NCBI GenBank assembly: GCA_964604165.1
Contig: CAZRYF010000098.1
Coordinates: forward strand, 1-6,761
DNA from: JAYZDK01 sp964604165
Lineage (GTDB): Bacteria > Myxococcota_A > UBA796 > CAJQPC01
DNA length: 6,761 bases
Reading direction: 5' to 3'
How positions within the stretch are numbered: the first letter of the stretch is position 1; each line of letters starts with the position of its first letter. Below the pieces are notes generated by a model that did not search any database, was not told the DNA's origin, and saw nothing but the letters and a program-made list of their open reading frames with translations. Of this stretch, positions 1 through 6,243 are shown piece after piece. The position numbers and the translations under genes are program-made.

Positions 1-1
1 G

Positions 2-1756
2 CCCCGCCGGGGGCCTGGGGGGTCGGCGGCCTACGGGGACGTGGCGGTGGGGTTGCGCCAGAGTGTCAAGGCCCACGGGTGGGCAGCGGTCCGTGGGGAG
101 CGGGCGGGGGTGCTGGTGGAGGGGGTGCACCTGCGCTCCTTTGGGTTCAAGGAGCTCGATGGCGGGGGGGCGACGGGCTTTGACCGCACGGAGCTGATGG
201 CCAAGGGCGAGTGGTCTCCGGGGGGGAGCCATCTGGTGGAGTGGAAGCTGGGGGCGGCGAACGAGACCAGCCACGAGACCTACCTGGGTCTGACACCAGG
301 GGACTGGGCGCTGGCTCCATACCGGCGCTACGCCGCGAGCCAGCTGGGCTTGATGGAGTGGAACCGGGGGCAGGCGGAGCTCGCGTGGGTGGCGAGGCCC
401 GGCCGAGGCGTGACGGTGCGCACCGTGGCCTACGCCCACTACCTGGACCGGGCGTGGACCAAGCTCAATGGGTTTAGCGATGGGACGGACCTGCACAACC
501 TGCTGCGGGTGGGACCGGACACGGGCCAGGGAGCGGTGGCCCTGGCGATTCTTCGAGGGGAGGAAGACACGTCGACGAGCTTTTTGCAGGTCGGAACCAA
601 TGACCGGCAGTTTACGAGCGTCGGGGTCCAGTCCCACGCCCGGTGGGAGGTGCACGGGCCCCGGGTTTCAAGCGTGCTGGAGACGGGGGTGCGGCTGCAC
701 GGGGACGACGTGACCCGTCTGCACACGGAACAGTCCCATGACATGCGCTCCGGGGTGTTGGTCCGGGCGGACGGGGAGGCTGAGGCCACGCTGCTGGACA
801 GCCGGGCCACGGCCCGGGCGCTGGCGGCCCATGTCCACGAAGATCTGCGCCTGGACCGGTTGCACCTGTTTCCGAGCGCCCGGGTGGAGGTGGTCTACGG
901 GGATCGGGAGGATGTGGGGGTGGACCCCAACGGTGCCCAGACCCGGACCACCGTGCTGCCAGGCTTTGGGGTGCTCTTCAACGCCGGGGAGTGGACCGAC
1001 CTCTTCGCCGGATCCCACCGGGGCTTCTCCCCCGTGGCCCCAGGACAGCCAGCACAGGTGGAGCCGGAGCATTCCTGGAACCACGAGGTGGGGCTGCGCA
1101 TGGACCTGGGGGATCTCCACGGCAGCCTGGCGGGCTTTCTGAACGACTACCAGAACCTCACCGGGGAGTGCACGTTCTCGGGGGGGTGCACCGGAGACAC
1201 CGTCGGCCAGCAATTCAACGGGGGAGAGGTCCTGGTTTTTGGCCTGGAGGCCGCTCTTGGACACCGCCTCTACTTGGAGAATGGCCTTCAGATTCCCCTG
1301 GATCTTTCCTATGCCTGGACGAAATCCGAGTTCCAGACAGCGTTCAATTCGGCCTTCCCCCAGTTTGGAGTGGTGTCTGTCGGCGACAGCCTGCCCTACG
1401 TGGCTCAGCACCAGGGGGCCCTGCACGCGGGGTTGGCCACCGGGGCGGTGACCCTGGGCGCGGGCCTGTCCTACCGGGGAGACATGCTGGACGCTGCCGG
1501 GTCGTTTGGGGAGGATGCGGACATCCCGGCCTTGTGGCTCTTGGATGCGGCTGCCTCGATCGAGCTGTCCCGGACCTGGTCGGCTTATGCCACCGGCACC
1601 AACCTGGCGGGTGCCACGGGCATCACCTCCTGGCGGCCTTTTGGCGCGCGTCCGACGGCGCCGGCGCAGGTCATGGTGGGCCTCAAGTGGGCGGGGGGGG
1701 GCCGCCAAAACCCGCCTCGCTGGCGCACTACGGGCCCTCGCAACGAAGCCTGGTGA
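2..1756 (+). CDS. TonB-dependent outer-membrane receptor, FecA-like (5' partial)
   Basis: Most of a TonB-dependent receptor that would import a ferric chelate or similar ligand across the outer membrane, powered by TonB-ExbBD. The frame is open to the left edge, so the GTG at 41 is not the true start; signal peptide, TonB box and most of the plug lie outside. Family signs (numbered from 41): the FecA-type stretch ETYLGLTPGDWALAPYRRYA near residues 79-98, the barrel segment FLNDYQNLTGECTFSGGC near 367-384, QFNGGEVLVFGLE just after it, GDSLPYVAQHQ near 450-460, and the final-strand motif RPFGARPTAPAQVMVGLKW ending at residue 550. FecA relatives normally stop a residue or two after this motif. 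Here translation passes through nine G at 1693-1701 and adds a 20-residue tail rich in R, P and G, ending in Trp. The ligand cannot be told. The gene converges on folE2, with 20 bases between them and no clear terminator. Confidence 0.9.
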   Translation, partial: PRRGPGGSAAYGDVAVGLRQSVKAHGWAAVRGERAGVLVEGVHLRSFGFKELDGGGATGFDRTELMAKGEWSPGGSHLVEWKLGAANETSHETYLGLTPGDWALAPYRRYAASQLGLMEWNRGQAELAWVARPGRGVTVRTVAYAHYLDRAWTKLNGFSDGTDLHNLLRVGPDTGQGAVALAILRGEEDTSTSFLQVGTNDRQFTSVGVQSHARWEVHGPRVSSVLETGVRLHGDDVTRLHTEQSHDMRSGVLVRADGEAEATLLDSRATARALAAHVHEDLRLDRLHLFPSARVEVVYGDREDVGVDPNGAQTRTTVLPGFGVLFNAGEWTDLFAGSHRGFSPVAPGQPAQVEPEHSWNHEVGLRMDLGDLHGSLAGFLNDYQNLTGECTFSGGCTGDTVGQQFNGGEVLVFGLEAALGHRLYLENGLQIPLDLSYAWTKSEFQTAFNSAFPQFGVVSVGDSLPYVAQHQGALHAGLATGAVTLGAGLSYRGDMLDAAGSFGEDADIPALWLLDAAASIELSRTWSAYATGTNLAGATGITSWRPFGARPTAPAQVMVGLKWAGGGRQNPPRWRTTGPRNEAW

Positions 1757-1776
1757 AATATCCTGGTTGAACCGGA

Positions 1777-2907
1777 TTAGGCGCGGCTTGCAACCCAGGC
1801 ACGGAAGTCTTCGGGGTGGGTGGCGATGGTGGCCAGGAGTGTCTCGGGAACCACGCCTGCACGCAGCAGGAGCAGGTCGGGTTCCTGTCCCAAGAGGGCG
1901 GCGGCCCGGCGGAGGGCCTCCTTAGAGAGGCGCTTCTCTCCGGCTTCCACGCGACTCAGGTGGGCCGGAGAGACCTGGATCTTCTTGGCAAAGGCCTGCT
2001 GGGACCAGGAATGGGCCCGACGACGACTCCTGAGCCAGGGGCCAAAATGCAGGGTCTCGGTCTTGGGGGTCGGCGGGGCAGCCGAAAGGACCATCGCAGG
2101 GGCGTCGTCGTCGCTGGACCACTCGATCTCTGCGTAGGCCGAGTGGTTGTGGATCGACTCCAGGTTCTCCGCGTGGACCTTCAGCCAGTGCACGCCTGGC
2201 AACGCCTGCAGGGCCAGCACCACATCCCGAACCAGGTCTTCCACGAACTTGGGGTTGTCATAGGCGAGCTCGGTGATGTACTTCTCGTCCTCGCGTTTGA
2301 GGAGGGCAAATAGCGGGGCGGAGGCGCAGGCCTCCACGGCCTCGGCCACCTGCTCGATCCAGATGAACTCGGAGAAGCGCACCTCGGCCCGCACCAGGCT
2401 GCGCTGGTTGTGGGCGCCGTACTCGCTGATGGCCTTGGAGCAGGGGCAGAGGCTCTTGACCGGGACCTCCACCGAGAGCAGGAAGTCCACGTCGGGGCCG
2501 TGTTTGCTGGCCCGAAACGCGCACTTGTACTCCATGAGGGATTCCACACCGCTGACCGGGGCCTTCTTCGAGATGAAGTACGGAAAGGTCAGGTCCAGGT
2601 GGGCATCGTCCGTCTCCAGGCGGCGCTGGATTTCTGTGAGCAGGTCCGGGATGTTTCGGAGCGTCATCTCTCCGCGGCGGGCGTTGAGGATCTCCAGAAA
2701 GCGGCTCATGTGCGTGCCCTTGAAGTGGTGGGGCAGGCCCACGGACAGGTTCACGCGCGCCACGGTGTGTTGGACCTCGTTCTGCCGGTCCAGGATCTGA
2801 ATCGGGTAGGACAGGTCTTTGATGCCCACCTTGTCGATGGCCAGGGCGCGGTCGTCCATTTCCTTGGCGTGGTCGGGCAGCTCGGCTTGGAGTTGTGGAG
2901 CAGGCAT
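1777..2907 (-). CDS. folE2: GTP cyclohydrolase FolE2 (type IB) fused to a C-terminal XRE helix-turn-helix domain
   Basis: Converts GTP to 7,8-dihydroneopterin triphosphate, the first step of folate and 7-deazaguanine synthesis, in the cytoplasm. Residues 18-265 are a full FolE2 (COG1469, T-fold): DKVGIKDLSYPI at 25-36, FKGTHMSRF at 62-70, SLCPCSK at 152-158, AYDNPKFVEDLVRD at 215-228 and ENLESIHNHSAYAEIE at 247-262. C154, H166, E208 and E223 have the same spacing as the Neisseria enzyme's C147, H159, E201 and E216 (numbers from memory), so it looks active. It is not QueF, a related T-fold enzyme. FolE2 proteins are usually about 260-300 residues; this one has 376. After a Pro/Ala linker (266-286), residues 287-345 form an XRE-type HTH (SQQAFAKKIQVSPAHLSRVE at 302-321), then a tail to 376 ending HPEDFRAWVASRA. 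The only internal Met in the linker (codon at 2094) lacks a ribosome site, so a true fusion is favoured. Its start overlaps the queE stop as TGATG. Confidence 0.93.
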   Translation of the reverse strand: MPAPQLQAELPDHAKEMDDRALAIDKVGIKDLSYPIQILDRQNEVQHTVARVNLSVGLPHHFKGTHMSRFLEILNARRGEMTLRNIPDLLTEIQRRLETDDAHLDLTFPYFISKKAPVSGVESLMEYKCAFRASKHGPDVDFLLSVEVPVKSLCPCSKAISEYGAHNQRSLVRAEVRFSEFIWIEQVAEAVEACASAPLFALLKREDEKYITELAYDNPKFVEDLVRDVVLALQALPGVHWLKVHAENLESIHNHSAYAEIEWSSDDDAPAMVLSAAPPTPKTETLHFGPWLRSRRRAHSWSQQAFAKKIQVSPAHLSRVEAGEKRLSKEALRRAAALLGQEPDLLLLRAGVVPETLLATIATHPEDFRAWVASRA

Positions 2908-3539
2908 CAGGGGATTCCCAGGAGCTTGTGGGTTTGCAGGGAGATCTGCCAGCGCGGGTGACGCATGCAGTAGTCCACTGTGGCGGCGGTGTTGGCCGCC
3001 AGGTCGGGTCCATCCATGGGCTGCAGGGAGAACCGGGAGAAGTCCAGGTGCTCGAACGCCTCGGGGGAGAACTCGGGCTGGGGAAAGACCAGCTTCAGCT
3101 CGTCCCCGGAGGTTTGGACCAAGGTGGAGCGCGGCTTGGGGCTCACGCAGATCCAGTCAATGCCGGCGGGGGCGGCGCGGGTGCCGTTGGTCTCCAGGGA
3201 GACCTCGATGTTCTCCTTCTGGCAGGCATCCACCAGCGCCTGGTCCAACTGCAGCAAGGGCTCGCCGCCGGTAAAGACCACAAACGGCCGCCCGGATCGT
3301 TCGCCCCAGATCCGGAGAATGTGGCCCGCCAGCGCCGTGGCCGTTTCAAACTCGCCGCCGCCCTCTCCACCGGTCCCCACAAAGTCCGTGTCGCAGAACC
3401 GACAGGCGGCCTGGTCACGGTCTGCTGCGCGGCCGCTCCAGAGGTTGCACCCGGCAAAACGGCAAAACACCGCCGCCCGCCCGGTCTGGGCGCCTTCCCC
3501 CTGGAGGGTGTAGAAGGTCTCGTGGACGGTGTAGGCCAT
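2907..3539 (-). CDS. queE: 7-carboxy-7-deazaguanine synthase QueE (radical SAM)
   Basis: Radical SAM enzyme that contracts 6-carboxy-tetrahydropterin to 7-carboxy-7-deazaguanine, the committed ring-forming step towards preQ0, queuosine and deazaguanine DNA marks; Mg2+ dependent, cytoplasmic. The 210-residue product is of normal length. It opens MAYTVHETFYTLQGEG, the typical QueE start. The [4Fe-4S] ligands form CX14CX2C (C31, C46, C49), the long-spaced variant known from Burkholderia multivorans QueE, followed by DTDFVGT. FTGGEPLLQLD at 89-99 is the SAM-binding GGEP motif, and SLETNGT at 114-120 and SPKPRSTL at 133-140 are also family-typical. The frame stays open upstream to 4061, but that stretch lies over the lipoprotein gene; ATG 3539 matches the family start. 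The ribosome site is weak (GGGA two to five bases upstream). The stop overlaps the folE2 ATG, so the two are translationally coupled. Neither QueD, which supplies its substrate, nor QueC is in the window. Confidence 0.95.
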   Translation of the reverse strand: MAYTVHETFYTLQGEGAQTGRAAVFCRFAGCNLWSGRAADRDQAACRFCDTDFVGTGGEGGGEFETATALAGHILRIWGERSGRPFVVFTGGEPLLQLDQALVDACQKENIEVSLETNGTRAAPAGIDWICVSPKPRSTLVQTSGDELKLVFPQPEFSPEAFEHLDFSRFSLQPMDGPDLAANTAATVDYCMRHPRWQISLQTHKLLGIP

Positions 3540-3628
3540 TGGATTCCCGCGCCGGGTATCCGGGTTTGTCCGATAGGGCAAGCCGTGTTTGTCCGTTTGG
3601 GTGTGGCGCTTGGGCCACCGACGGCCGT
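3540..3628 (-). promoter_or_regulatory. queE-folE2 leader with direct repeat and palindrome (candidate operator)
   Basis: This 89-base gap lies between the lipoprotein gene and queE. On the plus strand it contains CCGGGTTTGTCCG (3560-3572) and CCGTGTTTGTCCG (3583-3595), identical at 12 of 13 bases and 23 bases apart start to start, about two helical turns. It also has CCGGGTATCCGG (3552-3563), a palindrome except for one mismatched pair, 12 bases before the queE start. A weak minus-strand promoter can be drawn: TTGCCC (3576-3581), a 17-base spacer, then TACCCG, but its -10 match is poor. The repeats are seen directly; a role in controlling queE-folE2, possibly by the HTH of FolE2 itself, is inference. 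I saw no preQ1-riboswitch-like structure. Confidence 0.35.
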
Positions 3629-4387
3629 CTACCGCCAGGCCACCGGGTTCGTGGTCGCGCCCCACCAGGACATGGTCTCGTTCAAGGAGCGCACGTGGCC
3701 CGCGCCGGTCTCGGGGGAGATGGCGATGATCTCCCCATTGGACGAGAACCCAAACAGCTCGCCATTGTCGTAGCCGAGGCCGTAGAGCCGATCCGCACCG
3801 ATTTCGCCCACCCAGGCCCACATGGAGGTCTCCGCATCCAGGCGCACCAGCTCGTCGCTGAACTCGCCTCGTACGGTCCAATACAGGAAGCCATCGGGCA
3901 GCCCCACCAGGTCGCCGCTGGTCTCGAAGAAGGTCTCCTGAATGAGCGGGCGGGTGTCGCAGGTCTCCGGGTCCAGGAGCAGCAGCGTCCTCTCTCCGCC
4001 GGCGACCAGCTCGCCCCTCGGCGTGAAGGTCAGCGCCAGCATGTCCACCGTGGTCTCGCACAAGAGCTCGACCTCGGCGGTCTCAGGATGAATCCGGTAC
4101 AGCCCGTCGTAGGTGCCGCCGACCATGTGCCCCTCCATGTTGATGGCGATGTCCACGAAGTTCTCGACCGTGCCCTGCTCCGTGTGGAACTTTCCGATCT
4201 CCAGGATCCCGCCGGACTCGGGCTCCACTTCAAACAGGGTGTCAAACGTGTTGGCATACACCGGGGCGGTGGCCACCAGGGGGTCGGGATGTCCCAGATC
4301 CAGGAGGCCAAACGAGGGGCCCTGGCCATCGAGGGCGGGGGTCATCATTCCGTATTCCACACAACCAAGCGCCAGGATCGCCAGCAT
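3629..4387 (-). CDS. Putative lipoprotein with beta-propeller-like repeats
   Basis: A 252-residue protein of unknown function, probably exported and membrane-anchored. It begins MLAILALGC, giving a possible lipidation Cys at 9 (lipobox-like ALGC), but the signal is very short and has no positive charge. The start at 4387 is chosen because AGAGGA lies 7 bases upstream; starting further up at 4480 would add a charged, non-signal stretch and overlap the DUF932 gene. The mature part has at least five related units of about 40 residues, each built on a strand followed by a P/A-E-T/S-like turn: LFEVEPESGG (51-60), LYRIHPETAE (96-105), LLLLDPETCD (135-144), LVRLDAETSM (180-189) and IIAISPETGA (220-229). 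This resembles the blades of a beta-propeller, a fold often used for binding. It could be a surface or periplasmic binding protein; no catalytic motif is visible. Genes on both sides run in the same direction. Confidence 0.75.
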   Translation of the reverse strand: MLAILALGCVEYGMMTPALDGQGPSFGLLDLGHPDPLVATAPVYANTFDTLFEVEPESGGILEIGKFHTEQGTVENFVDIAINMEGHMVGGTYDGLYRIHPETAEVELLCETTVDMLALTFTPRGELVAGGERTLLLLDPETCDTRPLIQETFFETSGDLVGLPDGFLYWTVRGEFSDELVRLDAETSMWAWVGEIGADRLYGLGYDNGELFGFSSNGEIIAISPETGAGHVRSLNETMSWWGATTNPVAWR

Positions 4388-4394
4388 CTTCTCT

Positions 4395-4400
4395 TCCTCT
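4395..4400 (-). promoter_or_regulatory. Ribosome binding site deciding the lipoprotein start
   Basis: The minus strand reads AGAGGA followed by seven bases (AGAGAAG) and ATG at 4387. The match to the Shine-Dalgarno sequence and its spacing are good, which supports 4387 over the upstream in-frame ATG at 4480. Just upstream, GGCGG and CCGCC (4402-4406 and 4414-4418) can form a short hairpin with a 7-base loop. Confidence 0.7.
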
Positions 4401-4448
4401 CGGCGGGGGAACTCCGCCTCTGGCCCGGTGATATCCCCTTCTGGCAAA

Positions 4449-5507
4449 TCAGGCGATGGCTGGCGGGTGGGACAGGCCAATTTGCAGCAGAACGGCAGCT
4501 TCCCGCTCCATTTCCCGCTGGTCCAGGAGGCAGGGCCGGTCTTGGGCCAGGCGGGTCATGGACTCGACGACGTCGGTGAGGGGGAGGGAGGCGTCGCGGC
4601 CGTTGTAGTGGTCCAGCAGTGGCTGAAGCAGGCGAGGCGCCAGGTGGTGCTCCAGCTCGGTGGCCAGCCAGGTGGGGGGGTGGGGAATCATGACATGCCA
4701 TCCCTGGTGCCACTTCTCCAGGAGGCTCTGGAGGTTTTGGCTGACATGCTCCGCGGCCTGAGCCAGCTCTCCTCGAATGCGGGACACGTTCCCCCGGTGC
4801 ACCCAGCTCTGGCCGTGGCGCTGGTTCCAGTCGCCGAGGCCGTTGGTGCAGATGAGGCGCCAGAGGCCCCCGTGGATGCTGACCCGCCGAAGACCGACCT
4901 CGGAGTTCCACAGCTCCACCATGGGGATCGGCATGGCAGGCTCCAGCACCCGGCCCTTCTCCACCAGGCGGATCCGCATGGCCCGATCGGAGACCCGCAA
5001 GTCCAGGACATCCATCTTGTGAAAGCCACCTTCTGCCAGGAGGTCCTCCACCAGCGCGAGGTTGGAGTAGGGGGCGTAGCTCGTGGAGTGGCAGGAGCGA
5101 ACCGTGCGGCGTTGGGTGTCGGGCAGGCGGGCGGTGCGAAGGAGCTGGCGGTCTTCCTGGTGCTGGGCAAAGAGGCCCCAGCTGTCGGTGGCGAGCTCAT
5201 CCCCCAGACCGGAGAGCTGGGAGAGGGCCTGCAGTCCTCCGAGGAAGCGAGGGGGGAGCACGGCGCGGGCCAGGCGACGGGCTGCGTGGTCGGTGAATTC
5301 CAGGGGCATGTCCGTGTCGGGCACGTGGGTCTGAAGCTGGCCGTTGTGGAAGTGAACCTCCAGCTCGCCGATGCCCACCTCAAAGTCCACCGGCGCCATC
5401 TCCTTCTCCAGATCTGCCAGCCGATCCCGCACCTCCTCCAGGTGCAGGGGACGGTAGCGGCCGGGCCGGGAGCCTTCATCAATCCAGTCAAGTGATGGGG
5501 GTTGCAT
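4449..5507 (-). CDS. DUF932-like protein (phage/plasmid-associated family)
   Basis: A 352-residue protein related to the DUF932 (phage/plasmid-like) family, whose function is unknown. The best signature is MVELWNSEVGLRRVSIHGGL at 196-215, followed at once by WRLICTNGL (216-224). DUF932 proteins typically show an NSEVG element, a glycine-containing strand and a CTNGL element in this order. A basic HRGN follows near 237-240, and then a helical C-terminal part (241-352) without recognisable motifs. The N-terminal 100 residues look like alpha/beta structure with no signal peptide or membrane segment, so it is probably cytoplasmic. Start 5507 is preferred to 5576 because AGGAGA stands six bases upstream and the extra 23 residues look non-coding. 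Relatives are common on plasmids, phages and genomic islands; a nucleic-acid-related role is often supposed but not shown. It is the first gene of the four-gene minus-strand run and is divergent from the PH-domain gene. Confidence 0.75.
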   Translation of the reverse strand: MQPPSLDWIDEGSRPGRYRPLHLEEVRDRLADLEKEMAPVDFEVGIGELEVHFHNGQLQTHVPDTDMPLEFTDHAARRLARAVLPPRFLGGLQALSQLSGLGDELATDSWGLFAQHQEDRQLLRTARLPDTQRRTVRSCHSTSYAPYSNLALVEDLLAEGGFHKMDVLDLRVSDRAMRIRLVEKGRVLEPAMPIPMVELWNSEVGLRRVSIHGGLWRLICTNGLGDWNQRHGQSWVHRGNVSRIRGELAQAAEHVSQNLQSLLEKWHQGWHVMIPHPPTWLATELEHHLAPRLLQPLLDHYNGRDASLPLTDVVESMTRLAQDRPCLLDQREMEREAAVLLQIGLSHPPAIA

Positions 5508-5513
5508 CGTGTT

Positions 5514-5519
5514 TCTCCT
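5514..5519 (-). promoter_or_regulatory. Ribosome binding site of the DUF932-like gene
   Basis: The minus strand reads AGGAGA, six bases (AACACG) and ATG at 5507. This is the strongest Shine-Dalgarno match in the window and fixes the start at 5507 rather than at the in-frame ATGs at 5576 or 5573. Confidence 0.8.
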
Positions 5520-5679
5520 GTTCGGGGGTGTGCGCATCGCCGGAGAGAACGGGGCCTGTCCAACGATCTTCATCATCCGCCCAAAGTCGGTTCCCCACCG
5601 GCCATTTTCTGTCCGGGGCGAAGTTTCTTTGGCGGAACACCAGGCCGGGCGGCGAGACCGTCGAATTCTGGCCGCGGGC

Positions 5680-5685
5680 TATGAT
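5680..5685 (+). promoter_or_regulatory. Possible -10 element giving a leaderless transcript
   Basis: TATGAT differs from the consensus TATAAT at one base in otherwise GC-rich sequence. Six bases separate it from the GTG at 5692, so transcription starting at the usual distance would begin on or next to the start codon. The region where a -35 should lie (about 5657-5662, ACCGTC) is a poor match. The call rests on position and similarity only. Confidence 0.35.
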
Positions 5686-5691
5686 GAGGCC

Positions 5692-6186
5692 GTGCACGAG
5701 ACCCTCACCTACACCGCCCCCTGGGGGAAGCTCTTGTGGACCTCCACCCTGGTGGCCAGCGCGATCATGTTGGCAGTGCCCTTCTTTCTTCAACGTGCCG
5801 CTGCGCCGCGGTCGGTGACGGTGTTGTTCGGGGGGGGCATGGTGTTGACCTGGGTGGTGTGCGCCCTGTTTGCGGTCAAGGGCTACCGGTTGGAAGACGG
5901 GGACCTGGTCATTGAGCGGCCCCTCTGGGAGAAGCGCGTGCCCCTGGCTGGTTTGCGGCTGGTGCGGCACAGCAAGAACCTCATGCGGGGTGCGATCCGG
6001 GTGGGCAACGGCGGCTTGTTCGTCTTTGCGGGGTGGTACTGGAGCAGCCGACACGGCTGGTTCCACCTGGCGGGCAACGACATCCTGGGGCGGGCGGTGA
6101 TTCTGGAGTGGCGCGACAAGAAGTGGATCATCACCCCGGAGAATCCGCTCGCGTTCGTGCGGGAGGTGGAGGAGCTGGGGTTGTAG
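5692..6186 (+). CDS. Small membrane protein with two helices and a bacterial PH-like domain
   Basis: A 164-residue protein of unknown function, predicted to sit in the inner membrane. From the GTG at 5692 it opens with an HETLTYTAPWGKLLW segment, then two hydrophobic helices at about 14-34 and 42-62, then a soluble domain at 64-160. That domain starts YRLEDGDLVIERPLWEKRVP, a pattern of bacterial PH-like domains that follow a membrane hairpin. It continues with GNGGLFVFAGWYWSSRHGWF (105-124) and ends with ITPENPLAFVREVEEL, also typical. The frame stays open upstream to 5509, but those residues look like translated intergenic DNA. The GTG start fits the family layout, although its Shine-Dalgarno (AGG only two bases away) is poorly placed; a leaderless start is possible. 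It stands alone on the plus strand between minus-strand genes. Start certainty is moderate, family certainty fair. Confidence 0.75.
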   Translation: MHETLTYTAPWGKLLWTSTLVASAIMLAVPFFLQRAAAPRSVTVLFGGGMVLTWVVCALFAVKGYRLEDGDLVIERPLWEKRVPLAGLRLVRHSKNLMRGAIRVGNGGLFVFAGWYWSSRHGWFHLAGNDILGRAVILEWRDKKWIITPENPLAFVREVEELGL

Positions 6187-6243
6187 TCGGATAGGGGGAT
6201 CGCTCGGCCCGCGGGGCGCTTTTTGGCCGGCATGGCTGCTTTC
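6187..6243. other. Convergent intergenic region, weak terminator-like element
   Basis: This 57-base gap lies between the convergent ends of the PH-domain gene and the PcfJ-like gene. On the plus strand GCCC-GCG-GGGC (6207-6217) could fold into a four-pair hairpin and is followed a few bases later by five T (6220-6224). The stem is too short for a confident terminator. Confidence 0.25.

Larger units (their letters stand above)
5508..5691. other. Divergent intergenic region (184 bases)
   Basis: This gap separates the start of the DUF932-like gene (minus) from the start of the PH-domain gene (plus) and should hold promoters for both. Apart from the DUF932 ribosome site and the TATGAT hexamer at 5680-5685, nothing is clear. 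Weak minus-strand -35-like elements (TTGGAC, TTGGGC) have no good -10 partner. Open frames across it on both strands look like chance, with no family resemblance. Confidence 0.5.

Noticed and set aside
668..1708. Long open frame on the minus strand opposite the TonB-dependent receptor (346 codons)
   Set aside because: It is antisense to a clear receptor gene, and its product is low-complexity P/G/R/Q-rich with no family resemblance; a result of high GC.
1757..1776. Bidirectional terminator between the receptor gene and folE2
   Set aside because: Only imperfect pairing (CCTGGTT with AACCCAGG across a long loop) and no T-run; not enough for a call.
1777..2094. Separate HTH regulator starting at the internal Met (codon at 2094) of folE2
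   Set aside because: The bases upstream of this codon contain no Shine-Dalgarno match and there is no stop between the domains, so a fusion is more likely.
1777..2907. Identification as QueF (preQ0 reductase) because of the neighbouring queE
   Set aside because: The FKGTHMSRF, SLCPCSK, AYDNPKFVED and ESIHNHSAYAEIE motifs are those of FolE2; QueF motifs are not present.
3540..4061. N-terminal extension of the queE frame
   Set aside because: It overlaps the lipoprotein gene in another frame, contains low-complexity R/G/H-rich sequence, and QueE proteins start at MAYTVHETFYTLQGEG.
4113..5495. 460-codon plus-strand frame opposite the DUF932-like gene
   Set aside because: The real gene on the minus strand has a strong ribosome site and family motifs; this product looks like a GC-rich mirror frame (many V, G, A, Q).
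5488..6066. Minus-strand frame across the divergent region and the PH-domain gene
   Set aside because: Its product has no recognisable motif, overlaps both neighbouring genes and lacks a ribosome site.
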